Notes: generated by a model not told the origin, from the letters alone. Shown: positions 52,760 through 60,889, numbered from the stretch's first letter. The stretch: DNA of 64,000 bases from Flavobacterium stagni (GCF_004122105.1 NZ_SBKN01000002.1:248001-312000), one strand, 5' to 3'. Made by a program: numbers and translations.

Positions 52760-54232
52760 ATGCAAAAGAATGTTACGGTAGTCTTAACGAATGGCGTCGG
52801 CACACGCCCAATTTCCTCCACACTTTGGGGTTATGCGGCCCAAAATTACCGCAATTTTGAAGTTGTTGTATTGCAAGAAAATCCATTCACATTGCCGGAT
52901 TTGCCTTTGTTTTTTTCTACAAAAGCATTGGCTTCTGCTGATTTACAAGATTATTTGCAATCATCCACTACCGATTATGTGGTTTTTGCCGATGCCTATG
53001 CGATTCCGCGTGTTGATTTTATTGAGAACCACATCAAGAATCGGGAAGAAGGCTTTTACCTCACGGGTTCGCTCTTTTACATCCAACAAACGGTTTGGGA
53101 ACAGTTGGAATCCACCGCTATTGAATCGGGGAACTGTTTTGAAAAGCCCTTTTTGGAACAACACGGTATCAATACAGGCATCTCGGTATTTCGTCCGTTG
53201 GAGTCGGGGAGTTGGGCCGGTATTTTAGACCAAACCTTGCCCGAATTACCGTTTAATTTTTGCAATAGTTCGCTGTGGAAATCGGATTTTTTGCAATTGG
53301 CTACTCAAGGTCAGTGGGATTACCGTTTTCCCCGTGACCGATTTTATACTAACTTAGGGACGTTGAAAAACAAGTCCGTTAAAAATAGCACCTTACTCAT
53401 GGCACCTGAAAATGATAACAAATTGAAAATTTCAGTCGTGGTTAGTACCTACAACGCTGAAGAATGGTTGGAAAAAGTGCTTATTGGCTACCAATACCAA
53501 ACCTATCCACATTTTGAATTGATTATCGCAGACGACGGTTCTCGCCCTTCCACCAAGGAATTGATTGATCGCTATGCCGCGAATTATCCCGTTCCCGTGC
53601 GTCATTTGTGGCATGAAGACCAAGGCTACCGCCGTCAGGAAATTTTGAATGTGGCCATTATGGAGGCGGCTTACGAGTACATTATCATGACAGATGGCGA
53701 TTGCATACCCCGTAAAGATTTTGTAGAAATCCATGCGAATGAAGCCGAACGCGGTCGATTTTTATCCGGCGGTTATTGCAAACTACCCATGAAAACCAGC
53801 AAGCACATTTCGGAACAAGATATAATTAACCAAGATTGCTTTAAAGTGAGTTGGTTGAAATCCATTGACAAACTCGGTTTTTCCAATACGTTGAAGTTGG
53901 GAGCCAACCCGCTTTTAGCCAAATTATTAGACTTTATTTCGCCCACCACACCGTCGTTCAACAACTGTAATTCCTCGGGCTACCGTGAAGATATGATTGC
54001 CATTAACGGGTATGACGAACGCATGAAATACGGCGGACCCGATCGTGAGTTTGGGGAGCGCCTTGAAAATTTTGGTGTGAAAGGAAAACAAATTCGCCAC
54101 AAAGCCGTAGTATTGCATTTGGATCATCCACGGGGTTACAAAACGCCAGAATCTTTAGCCGCCAACTTGGCGATTCGCAAGGAAGTGCGGGACAAGAAAA
54201 TCAAGTGGACGCCGTTTGGAATAAAAAAATAA
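52760..54232 (+). CDS. two-domain GT2-type glycosyltransferase with degenerate N-terminal copy
   Basis: 490 residues. The C-terminal domain (about 221-490) is an intact GT2/GT7C-like enzyme: 'KISVVVSTYNAEEWLEKVL', 'LIIADDGSRP', 'MTDGDCIPRKDF' (D-G-D near residue 312) and 'GGPDREFGERLENFG'. The N-terminal domain (about 4-200) has the same pattern but altered: 'GYAAQNYRNFEVVVLQEN' lines up with 'GYQYQTYPHFELIIADDG', and 'ADAYAIPRVDFIE' (Asp78) with 'TDGDCIPRKDFVE', so D-D-G and D-x-D have been lost. I infer internal duplication with loss of catalysis in the first copy. The next gene starts seven bases later in the same direction. Confidence 0.85.
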   Translation: MQKNVTVVLTNGVGTRPISSTLWGYAAQNYRNFEVVVLQENPFTLPDLPLFFSTKALASADLQDYLQSSTTDYVVFADAYAIPRVDFIENHIKNREEGFYLTGSLFYIQQTVWEQLESTAIESGNCFEKPFLEQHGINTGISVFRPLESGSWAGILDQTLPELPFNFCNSSLWKSDFLQLATQGQWDYRFPRDRFYTNLGTLKNKSVKNSTLLMAPENDNKLKISVVVSTYNAEEWLEKVLIGYQYQTYPHFELIIADDGSRPSTKELIDRYAANYPVPVRHLWHEDQGYRRQEILNVAIMEAAYEYIIMTDGDCIPRKDFVEIHANEAERGRFLSGGYCKLPMKTSKHISEQDIINQDCFKVSWLKSIDKLGFSNTLKLGANPLLAKLLDFISPTTPSFNNCNSSGYREDMIAINGYDERMKYGGPDREFGERLENFGVKGKQIRHKAVVLHLDHPRGYKTPESLAANLAIRKEVRDKKIKWTPFGIKK

Positions 54233-54239
54233 ACACAGT

Positions 54240-55184
54240 ATGCGCATTTTAGTCACCGGAGCCGCCGGATTTATTGCTTCCCATTTATGTGAACAGCTGC
54301 ACGCTTTAGGGCATGAAGTGTTCGGAGTCGATAACTTCAACGATTACTACAGTCCGGAACTGAAAGCACTGAATGCAGCCGACTTGCAAGCCAAAGGCAT
54401 TACTATTTTTAAGGCCGATTTGAATGGTGATTTGTCGGCGGTTTTTGCGCAACCTTACGACTATGTCTATCATCTAGCAGCACAGCCGGGTATTTCGGCA
54501 GACACGACTTTAGACGAATACATTATCAATAATATCAAAGCAACGCAAAACCTCTTGGATGCGGTGCTCACTTATTCTCCCTCACTCAAATCCTTTGTCA
54601 ATATAGCCACTTCATCGGTCTACGGATTGGAGGCTACAGTGGATGAAACTGTCCCACCACAGCCCGTATCTTTTTATGGAGTGACCAAATTGGCGGGGGA
54701 GCAATTGGTGCTCGGACTCCAACGTACGGGGAAGTTGAATGCTTGTTCGATCCGTTTGTACTCCGTTTACGGTCCGCGCGAACGGCCTGAGAAATTGTAT
54801 ACCAAATTGATTGAGAACCTGATTAACGATCAACCGTTTCCGCTGTTTGAAGGCAGTTTACGCCACGAGCGCAGTTTTACCTATGTTGGGGATATTGTAG
54901 CAGGTTTGGCCGCGATTATCGGTCGGGAAGCCTTGGTCAATGGAGAAATCATCAACTTAGGTACCGATGAGGTCAACACCACAGAAGAAGGCATCAAAGC
55001 GGTTGAAGCCATTCTCGGTAAAACTTTAATTGTAGACCACCGTCCTGCCCGCAAAGGCGACCAACAACGTACCGCTGCTGTCATTGACAAAGCCCAACGC
55101 TTATTGGATTATACACCCAAGACTTCCTTACGCCAAGGTTTAGAAGCGCAAGTGGCGTGGTATAAAGAGAAGTTTGGGGGGTAA
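54240..55184 (+). CDS. NAD-dependent sugar epimerase/dehydratase
   Basis: 314 residues of the extended short-chain dehydrogenase type. Visible: the NAD loop 'ILVTGAAGFIASHLCEQL', 'DYVYHLAAQPGIS', the catalytic 'SSVYG' region and Y-x-x-x-K in 'VSFYGVTKLAGEQL', and 'NACSIRLYSVYGPRERPEKL', 'NGEIINLGTDEV'. The pattern fits UDP-glucuronate or UDP-galactose 4-epimerase. It provides an activated sugar to the neighbouring glycosyltransferases. A long spacer and a leftward gene follow. Confidence 0.92.
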   Translation: MRILVTGAAGFIASHLCEQLHALGHEVFGVDNFNDYYSPELKALNAADLQAKGITIFKADLNGDLSAVFAQPYDYVYHLAAQPGISADTTLDEYIINNIKATQNLLDAVLTYSPSLKSFVNIATSSVYGLEATVDETVPPQPVSFYGVTKLAGEQLVLGLQRTGKLNACSIRLYSVYGPRERPEKLYTKLIENLINDQPFPLFEGSLRHERSFTYVGDIVAGLAAIIGREALVNGEIINLGTDEVNTTEEGIKAVEAILGKTLIVDHRPARKGDQQRTAAVIDKAQRLLDYTPKTSLRQGLEAQVAWYKEKFGG

Positions 55185-55350
55185 ACATCGCAACTTTTTT
55201 ATTTTTCAATTGAACAGTTTTCAGGACGATTTAAGGCGAACTGTTTCATTTTTTGTCTTGGTATTCGCTGGGTTATTTTGAAATTTTCTTTTTCAAAAAC
55301 AGTATTGTTATTTTTTACAGTTCATTGAATACAAGGTAGATTTTAATTGA

Positions 55351-56067
55351 TTAGTTTATTCGTTCTGCCCAATTTAATTCTTTGGGTAATTCTTGATTTG
55401 AAAATTCAATATGAATGACGCGTCGCTTTTTTTGGTTTGTTGTTCTACTCGAACTGTGTAACAGTAAAGGTTTCATGACCATTATACCCCCTTTTTTTAC
55501 CGGACAAATAGTTTCTGATTCTTGCAACCAGTCAATTGTTTCAGGACGGTATATTTTCTTTGCATGTGATTTAGGAATAACTTTTAAAGCGCCATTATTT
55601 TCATCGGTGTCGTCAAGATGTATACGAATGGTAAAAATGTTTTCTAATAGAGCTATTGGCGGTTGAACAGCATATTGGTTTTGCTTCACTGTCCAAGGTC
55701 CAAAGTCGTCTAATTCCACTTTTTTATCTACTGAAATAGTCAAGTCTTGGTGGTAGGAAACGTACCAATTTGAAGTTTCAGGTTTATCAAAATAAATGCT
55801 CTTAACCACGAAATAATCCTCACCAAAGAGTTGTCGTACAACATTCTTTAAATTCGCATTAAAAACCAAAGGTTCAATTGCGGGGATTTCTTTTAAAAAT
55901 TGCCGAATAGCAAATATGTCGGCTGATTTTCGGAAAGTCGCTTTGTTGCTATCCGCTTGTTCGATAGTTTGTATTAATCGATCTATTTCCGCATCAGAAT
56001 AGATCGAGTCAACGGTTGTAAACCCATTTGCTGTTAGGTCGTTTTTATGTTTATCGGAGAACATCAT
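55351..56067 (-). CDS. phytanoyl-CoA dioxygenase (PhyH) family protein
   Basis: 238 residues. A cupin-type Fe(II)/2-oxoglutarate fold: 'SYHQDLTISVD' has the His-x-Asp iron ligands, 'PLLLHSSSRT' the second His and the Arg for 2-oxoglutarate follows in 'TTNQKKRRVIHIE'. Such enzymes hydroxylate small molecules or lipids; the substrate is unknown. Its ATG lies ten bases after the core of attC-like site A, so it may be a gene cassette cargo, although no clear recombination site follows its stop. Confidence 0.88.
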   Translation of the reverse strand: MMFSDKHKNDLTANGFTTVDSIYSDAEIDRLIQTIEQADSNKATFRKSADIFAIRQFLKEIPAIEPLVFNANLKNVVRQLFGEDYFVVKSIYFDKPETSNWYVSYHQDLTISVDKKVELDDFGPWTVKQNQYAVQPPIALLENIFTIRIHLDDTDENNGALKVIPKSHAKKIYRPETIDWLQESETICPVKKGGIMVMKPLLLHSSSRTTNQKKRRVIHIEFSNQELPKELNWAERIN

Positions 56068-56077
56068 TTCTTACTAA

Positions 56078-56182
56078 GTTAAACGTTTTTTGCTTCGCAC
56101 CGTTCGCTTCGCACGGTTCGTGTAAAACAAACGCCAAACTAGCACTTGCTAGCCATAGCGGCTAGCGGCTGTTATATGCCGC
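56078..56182 (-). other. attC-like recombination site A
   Basis: Read on the minus strand: inverse core GCGGCATATAAC (complement of 56171-56182), imperfect internal stems, and core AACGTTTAAC (complement of 56078-56087). The inverse core is complementary, over 11 bases, to the start of the cassette that holds the 94-residue gene (TTATATGCCGC, complement of 56549-56559), as in integron cassettes. Internal pairing is weaker than in site B. Confidence 0.65.
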
Positions 56183-56193
56183 TTTTCTCATTT

Positions 56194-56478
56194 TTAAAGT
56201 GGTGTCGGTTTAGGTCGCCCGTGTTCTCTATATTTTTTTACCGCTTCATTCCAGTGCCAAACCATTCCGTTGTCCGCTGGTGCAACTCGTCTATTACCTT
56301 TAACTTGTCCATCGAAGTGTCCGTTGTCATCAAATTCAAAAGGTTGTGAAGCACTAAGTATGTCGGACAAGTCGAACTCACCACCTGCTAATTCATAATG
56401 TCCTTCTAAGAAATACCACATGACCCAAAAAGCTTCTTCTTCGGTTAATGCGTCTTTAGAAAATTCATTTCCGCTCAT
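56194..56478 (-). CDS. small acidic protein in a gene cassette, unknown function
   Basis: 94 residues, starting at ATG 56478 directly after a 14-codon peptide (56475-56519) whose stop TGA overlaps this start (ATGA). The sequence has an acidic start ('KDALTEEEAFWVMWYFLEGHYELAGGEFDLSDIL'), a 'GQVKGNRRVAPADNGMVWHW' core and a basic end. I do not recognise the family. It lies between attC-like sites A and B on the minus strand, as expected of a cassette of about 475 bp. Small unknown proteins are the usual cargo of such cassettes. Confidence 0.75.
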   Translation of the reverse strand: MSGNEFSKDALTEEEAFWVMWYFLEGHYELAGGEFDLSDILSASQPFEFDDNGHFDGQVKGNRRVAPADNGMVWHWNEAVKKYREHGRPKPTPL

Positions 56479-56548
56479 AGTTCCTTTTTTAATTCAATTA
56501 TGTCATCAATTTCAATCATTTGTTCGATTGTTTCGGTGTCTTCTTAAA

Positions 56549-56690
56549 GCGGCATATAACGTTTTGCAGCTTAGCGAAGTGGCGGATTATCAGCACTAAA
56601 GTTAAAAAAAACCTAAACTTTGATAAAGCACAAAAGTTTCTAAAAAAGCACTGAAACCGCCATTTTGCCAAACTGCTGTTATGCGCTGTT
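56549..56690 (-). other. attC-like recombination site B (long palindrome)
   Basis: Two 20-base arms, 56566-56585 (GCAGCTTAGCGAAGTGGCGG) and 56657-56676 (CCGCCATTTTGCCAAACTGC), pair with four mismatches that are largely G-T tolerant. Outside the arms lie the cores GCGGCATATAAC (56549-56560) and GTTATGCGC (56678-56686). On the minus strand the order is inverse core CGCATAAC, arm, loop of about 70 bases, arm, core ACGTTATATG. This is the layout of an integron attC. Confidence 0.78.
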
Positions 56691-57216
56691 ATTGTATAAG
56701 GTTAGATATTCCGTCTGAAATTTCTTTTTCAATTATATCGTTTCTTAAACCATCTTTAAAAAAATATTGATTAATTGATTCAGGAGAATAAAGTTTTACC
56801 ACACTATTATTGCTATTGTTTAATAATATAAGATCTGTCCAAGATGCTCCAGGTTTAATGAATAATCCAAAATAAGTTATTATATCTCCTATATTAAAAT
56901 TTTCAAACATTGAGTTTTTTATAAAATAGATATTGGTTTTTGATTCATGATGATTTGGCTTCATAAAGCTATCATACTCAAAAGTTCTTAATGTGATAGT
57001 TAATTCTAAATATGGTTCTATTCTGTCTATTTCACTCTCTTCTACATCACCGAACCTTACAATATTACCTGATTTGTCAAAATAACTTTTGTGTTCATTG
57101 ATTTTATAGTCAATAATTCTTCCTTTAATAATTCTAAGAGGAATTTTATTATTACCAATTTCCATAAAGCTGGGTTCTACTTTTTTTGATGTTTTGAAAA
57201 TGTCAAATATTCCCAT
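56689..57216 (-). CDS. AT-rich hypothetical protein in a gene cassette
   Basis: 175 residues with a start 'MGIFDIFKTSKKVEPSFMEIGNNKIPLRIIKGRIIDY', then alternating strands and charged loops and no membrane segment. It looks like a soluble beta-rich protein of unknown family. Base composition is far more AT-rich than that of the glycosyltransferase genes around it, consistent with transfer. The stop reaches the outer edge of site B and the start lies about 30 bases from core site C, so it fills one cassette of about 690 bp. Confidence 0.8.
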   Translation of the reverse strand: MGIFDIFKTSKKVEPSFMEIGNNKIPLRIIKGRIIDYKINEHKSYFDKSGNIVRFGDVEESEIDRIEPYLELTITLRTFEYDSFMKPNHHESKTNIYFIKNSMFENFNIGDIITYFGLFIKPGASWTDLILLNNSNNSVVKLYSPESINQYFFKDGLRNDIIEKEISDGISNLIQ

Positions 57217-57235
57217 TTTTTATACGGTTGGATTT

Positions 57236-57253
57236 ATAATAACGCATAACAAG
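57236..57253 (-). other. simple cassette-junction core, site C
   Basis: On the minus strand it reads CTTGTTATGCGTTATTAT. The start of the cassette, TTATGCG, is complementary to the inverse core CGCATAA of site B at the far end of the same cassette. There is no palindrome on the outer side; the junction lies 35 bases after the GT9 stop. Confidence 0.6.
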
Positions 57254-57283
57254 CTTATAATTAGAAATTTAAATTATTCAAAT

Positions 57284-58348
57284 CTACCCCACATACCGCG
57301 CCAAAAACGCCTGTAAACGCGCTAGATACAAGTCCGGATGGAGTTCGCGGTACATTGCACTCGGGTCGGCTTCAATTTTTTTGCGTTCTTCATAGGTGAA
57401 GGCCGTGTACAATTCGGGTTTCTCTTCCCGCAAATGCACCGAAGTATGTTGAATGCCGTCTTCAAAACTGGCCCAATGTTCTTTGTTGACATAAGGCGAA
57501 AAGATCGTAAACGTGGGTTTGTCCAGCGCTTTGGCGATATGCACCGTGCCGCCTTCGTTGGCCACCAATACGTCACACTGCGCCATGAGTTTGATAAAGT
57601 CGCGTATCGAAGGCGCATAGATATCCAAAATGATGCGGTCTTTATGGTGGCATAACTCGTAAATTTTCATCGCCTCTGCCTTTTGATGGGGCGAATAATT
57701 GAAGAGCAAGTACACATCAAACTGGGAGGCAATAAAATCACAGACTTGTGCGACATAGTCGTAGGGCATTGACTTTTGCGGCGTACTGCCCAACACGCCC
57801 ATCACAATCACTTTTTTATCCTTGTATTTGCCCAGCCAATCTTCTTGTTTTTCGGCCTCGGAAAGAAACAATTTGGGCGCATAATCAATCGGCGTGAAGT
57901 CGCCCGCATATTCAATCAAATGCACTCGATCTTCGATGGCTTTGCCACAGAACTTGTCCGAAGATTGCAGCGCTTCGGTAGGGTGGGTGTAGTAGTTCCA
58001 GTTCCCGAATTTCTTACGTGATTTATGGCCAATCGTCATTTTGGCCCCCGAAAACTTACAGATCAACCGACTCTGGGTTTTGGAATAGGGGTCAAAGATG
58101 ATGTCGTATTTTTGCTGTCGCACCCAACGGATAAACTGGATGAGGTTGGGTACTTTTTTAAGCTCTTTTTCTTGTATCGGAATGATTTTATCGATATTCG
58201 GATTCTGTTCCAAAACGCCCGTGGTAAAGTCGTAAGCCATAAAATGCACTTCGCTATCGGGGTACTTGCGTTTGAAGTTGTTGGCGATCACTGAAGCGAT
58301 CAAGACATCGCCAATTCGTTTGTTTTGGATGATAAGAATTTTTTGCAT
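57284..58348 (-). CDS. GT9-family (ADP-heptose:LPS heptosyltransferase-like) glycosyltransferase
   Basis: 354 residues from ATG 58348; upstream frame would read through a TACTTTG promoter-like word. Visible: 'ILIIQNKRIGDVLIASVIANNFKRKYPDSEVHFM', the GT9 start, then 'DIIFDPYSKTQSRL', 'VLGSTPQKSMPYDYVAQVCDF' and the donor motif 'LMAQCDVLVANEGGTVHIAKALDKPTFTIF'. Such enzymes add heptose or related sugars to the LPS core. It is divergent from the Kdo-kinase-like gene, with which it shares a 56-base spacer. It may be the original neighbour of the genes now separated by the cassette array. Confidence 0.93.
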   Translation of the reverse strand: MQKILIIQNKRIGDVLIASVIANNFKRKYPDSEVHFMAYDFTTGVLEQNPNIDKIIPIQEKELKKVPNLIQFIRWVRQQKYDIIFDPYSKTQSRLICKFSGAKMTIGHKSRKKFGNWNYYTHPTEALQSSDKFCGKAIEDRVHLIEYAGDFTPIDYAPKLFLSEAEKQEDWLGKYKDKKVIVMGVLGSTPQKSMPYDYVAQVCDFIASQFDVYLLFNYSPHQKAEAMKIYELCHHKDRIILDIYAPSIRDFIKLMAQCDVLVANEGGTVHIAKALDKPTFTIFSPYVNKEHWASFEDGIQHTSVHLREEKPELYTAFTYEERKKIEADPSAMYRELHPDLYLARLQAFLARYVG

Positions 58349-58404
58349 AGGATAAAATCTTGGTGCAAAGTACAATTTTTTTATACATTTACCCAACTTA
58401 AAAC

Positions 58405-59166
58405 TTGCCTGTGCCAACGATATTGCATCCCGATTACGCCCACCAACAAACTGCTTTGGAAGACTTGGCGGCTCACTTTGAGCAATCGGGTACGTTAATT
58501 GTAAAAGGTGCGCGCAATTCTATTAAAACCAACAGGTTAGACGACGAAACGGTGAGTATTAAATTTTTTAAAACACCTGGTTTTGTCAAATCCATCATCT
58601 ATTCGTGGTTCCGTCAGAGTAAGGCAAAACGCTCCTATGATTATGCGTTGTATTTGCAACAGCACGGCATCTTAACTCCGTTTCCTATCGGCTACATCGA
58701 AGAACGAAAGGCTTTGGGGTTGTTGGGCGACAGCTATTATTTCTGCCGACATATTGACTACGACTTTACGATTCGCGAACTCATTCACGATCCCTTGTTT
58801 CCCAATCGGGTGGCGATTTTGGAGCAGTTTACGGCGTTTACTTTTGCCATGCATGAAGCGCAAGTGAACTTTCTCGATCATTCCCCAGGCAATACGTTGA
58901 TTAAAGATTTGGGTAACGGGCGTTACGACTTCTACTTGATTGACTTGAATCGGATGCGGTTCGAACCCCTGAGTATGCACCAACGCATGGACAATTTCAA
59001 GAAAATGTGGTTGTCCAAATCCATGCTGAAAACGGTGGCACAAACCTATGCCCAACTCAGCGGCATTCCCGAGAGCGAACTCTGGCCGGTGTTATGGAAA
59101 ACATCCCAAGATTTCAAGCGCAAGATCAATAAGAAAAAGTGGTTGAAGCGGAAGCTGAAAAAGTAG
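58405..59166 (+). CDS. Kdo-kinase-like (lipopolysaccharide kinase) protein
   Basis: 253 residues from TTG 58405; GTG at 58411 is equally possible. It shows a small protein-kinase-like fold: 'SIKFFKTPGFVKSII' with a Lys, 'FCRHIDYDFTIRELI', the catalytic-loop motif 'LDHSPGNTLI' (D-x4-N) and 'YLIDLNRMRFEPLS' (D of the metal site). These are the features of Kdo kinases (KdkA/WaaP group), which phosphorylate the inner-core KDO of LPS. kdsA in the same window makes the KDO. Divergent from the GT9 gene. Confidence 0.88.
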   Translation: MPVPTILHPDYAHQQTALEDLAAHFEQSGTLIVKGARNSIKTNRLDDETVSIKFFKTPGFVKSIIYSWFRQSKAKRSYDYALYLQQHGILTPFPIGYIEERKALGLLGDSYYFCRHIDYDFTIRELIHDPLFPNRVAILEQFTAFTFAMHEAQVNFLDHSPGNTLIKDLGNGRYDFYLIDLNRMRFEPLSMHQRMDNFKKMWLSKSMLKTVAQTYAQLSGIPESELWPVLWKTSQDFKRKINKKKWLKRKLKK

Positions 59167-59335
59167 TTTTCAGTCGCAGTCGCAGTGGGCAGTACGTAGT
59201 GATCAGTGGGCACTGATCAGTTTACAGTCGCAGAGAGCAGTACGTATGAGGTGGAAAAGTGGAATAGGTGTAAAAGTGTATTGCGTGCCGTGATGGTAAC
59301 CCGTATTTCTTTCTTCTTTCTTCTCAGAGTAGCTT
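59167..59335 (+). repeat. mosaic of stutter repeats and a hairpin
   Basis: CAGTCGCAG units, a perfect TGATCAGTG-GG-CACTGATCA hairpin (59200-59219), then CCGTGATGGTAACCCGTATT (59288-59307), which recurs at 61601-61620, and a TTCTTTC run. No gene here. Confidence 0.75.
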
Positions 59336-59344
59336 AAAATTAAA

Positions 59345-59352
59345 TATCTTTG
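59345..59352 (+). promoter_or_regulatory. -7 box TATCTTTG before the membrane protein gene
   Basis: Exact TAnnTTTG, 33 bases before ATG 59386; the in-frame start at 59350 lies inside the box and is excluded. Confidence 0.6.
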
Positions 59353-59385
59353 ATACGTTATCACATTTTAAAAGCCACAAAAATT

Positions 59386-59898
59386 ATGAAGTTAGCTTTA
59401 GTATCACAAGAACGCCTAATTGGAATTTTTTACTTAGCATTCAGTCTATTTTTCTTAGCGATACAAGTAAATGCTACAATTCAACTATCGAATCACTATG
59501 TTTCTATGGGTTTTTATAAAGTGAATTCAGCTACTGAAGTTCGTATTTATATTCATGAATTGTTAAAATGTTTGGTTAACCTCGGAATTTGTGTGGGTAG
59601 TTTAGGTTTGCTTTTCAAAAAGCGTTGGGGGTGGCAATTACTTGTTGGGGCTGTAATTTATATGTGTTTAAAAAGTGGATTCCATTTTGTGAAAACGGTA
59701 TTTTTAGGAACGAATCCCTTTCAATTCATTCAATTATTTGCGGCCATATTGTTATTCATTCATTTATTGTTGTTGTATCGACTTATGCAAACGGATTTTC
59801 AAGAGCGCTATGCATTATCAAAACAACATCAGCTTGCAACTGTAATTGTGATTGTATTCATCTATCTTTTTCCGCTTGGAATAGAATGGATGCTATAG
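59386..59898 (+). CDS. four-helix integral membrane protein, unknown function
   Basis: 170 residues from ATG 59386 with four hydrophobic helices (about 12-35, 62-82, 90-108 and 118-165 in part). No family is recognised. A cluster of lysine/arginine ('LLFKKRWGWQLL') marks a cytoplasmic loop. It has its own promoter and is surrounded by repeats, so its neighbours give no clue. Confidence 0.7.
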   Translation: MKLALVSQERLIGIFYLAFSLFFLAIQVNATIQLSNHYVSMGFYKVNSATEVRIYIHELLKCLVNLGICVGSLGLLFKKRWGWQLLVGAVIYMCLKSGFHFVKTVFLGTNPFQFIQLFAAILLFIHLLLLYRLMQTDFQERYALSKQHQLATVIVIVFIYLFPLGIEWML

Positions 59899-60320
59899 CA
59901 GTGGGCAGAGGATAGACTTTGGTCTTTAGCCATTAGAAGGCGTTCAATCAAAACTTTCTTTTCAATCCGTCAATTTCTCAGTAGCTCAGAATCTCAGTCT
60001 CTCAGAAGCTAAAAAATATAAAAGTTGAACAATGGAAAGGTCTAAGAGTGTATTGCACACCTTGATGTTGCAGCTATTTCTTTTCTCTTGCTTCTTTCCT
60101 CTTTTTTCTTTCTTCTTTCTTCTTTCTTCTCAACAGTTTCTTTCCTCCGTAGTTCCTTCGGGGTTAACAAAAGAGACTCCCATGGCTAACGTTAGTTTCC
60201 TTTTTGTTTCGTGCGGAATGTGTTCGAAATCACTCCGAAGTGTGACCGAGAATAGGGCCTTTTTCACGGACTCACCACGGACTCACCACGGACGCACTAC
60301 GGACACACCCAAAAGTAAAT
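59899..60320 (+). repeat. gene-free stretch of stutter repeats and an 11-bp tandem repeat
   Basis: Contains CTCAG-type repeats (59975-60012), TTCTTTC runs (60080-60130) and a tandem CACGGACTCAC repeat, four copies with the last two diverged (60265-60308). An apparent frame at 60032-60322 is made of low-complexity codons and is not a gene. Confidence 0.7.
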
Positions 60321-60550
60321 AGGAGGTAACTTAAAGAATGACACACTTTTCCCATGGAGTAAAGATTACCTTAGCATTATGTGTGGAAGGGGTAATGACG
60401 AAGTAAGCAACCTCTTGAATATAAGTTTGTTTTGACCCAAAAATTAGTTGTCTTTAAGTTGCAATACCCAGTTGTATATCCCGATAGCAATCGGGACCCG
60501 ACTAAGAGTAAGACAAAAAATAAATATGAGGTTGGCAAATGGGTAATTAC
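60321..60550. other. gene-free stretch, one hairpin
   Basis: I see no gene. The palindrome TCCCGAT-AGCA-ATCGGGA (60479-60496) is the only clear structure. Confidence 0.6.
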
Positions 60551-60680
60551 TAATTGCTGAAAGCTAACGGCTAATTCCTATCTTTACGAAACACTGGAAA
60601 AGTGGTACTAAGTTGGGCGAATTTTTGCAGCGGTGTAAAAGTGGAACGGGACTTAAAGTTAGGAGACGTTGCGCAGCAGG
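60551..60680 (+). repeat. 130-bp promoter-carrying repeat, copy R1
   Basis: Matches 60969-61098 along its length, from 'TAATTGCTGAAAGCTAACGG' to 'GCGCAGCAGG'. It holds a -7-like box TATCTTTA (60579-60586) and lies 23 bases before a small gene. Confidence 0.85.
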
Positions 60681-60703
60681 ATACAATTTTTAATTATTAA
60701 GAC

Positions 60704-60889
60704 ATGAAAATCTATTTTAAATATTTTTTAGCTTTCATTCCGTTTATTTTATTCATTTGCTACTCAATGAATGCTGAACATGAAGGAATTAACTTAAATC
60801 GTTCATTAATTGGGGGTGTTATTTTTTTATTGTGTTCAAAGTTTGCAGTTTTTTTAAATAATACAGATTCTAAAAAAGATAAAAAATAA
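60704..60889 (+). CDS. small two-helix membrane protein
   Basis: 61 residues, 'MKIYFKYFLAFIPFILFICYS' as the first helix and 'GGVIFLLCSKFAVFL' as the second, with a lysine-rich tail. The start follows repeat R1. Being a small membrane protein beside repeats, it could be real but is unconfirmed; coding potential comes from a continuous frame and sensible composition. Confidence 0.55.
   Translation: MKIYFKYFLAFIPFILFICYSMNAEHEGINLNRSLIGGVIFLLCSKFAVFLNNTDSKKDKK

Noticed and set aside
55185..55350. A third attC-like site after the PhyH gene
   Set aside because: An AACAGTT/AACTGTT inverted pair exists, but no core matching the cassette start (TTTAAC) was found.
60032..60322. Open frame of 96 codons on the + strand
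   Set aside because: It is made of TTCTTTC and CACGGAC repeat sequence with unnatural composition and no start context.
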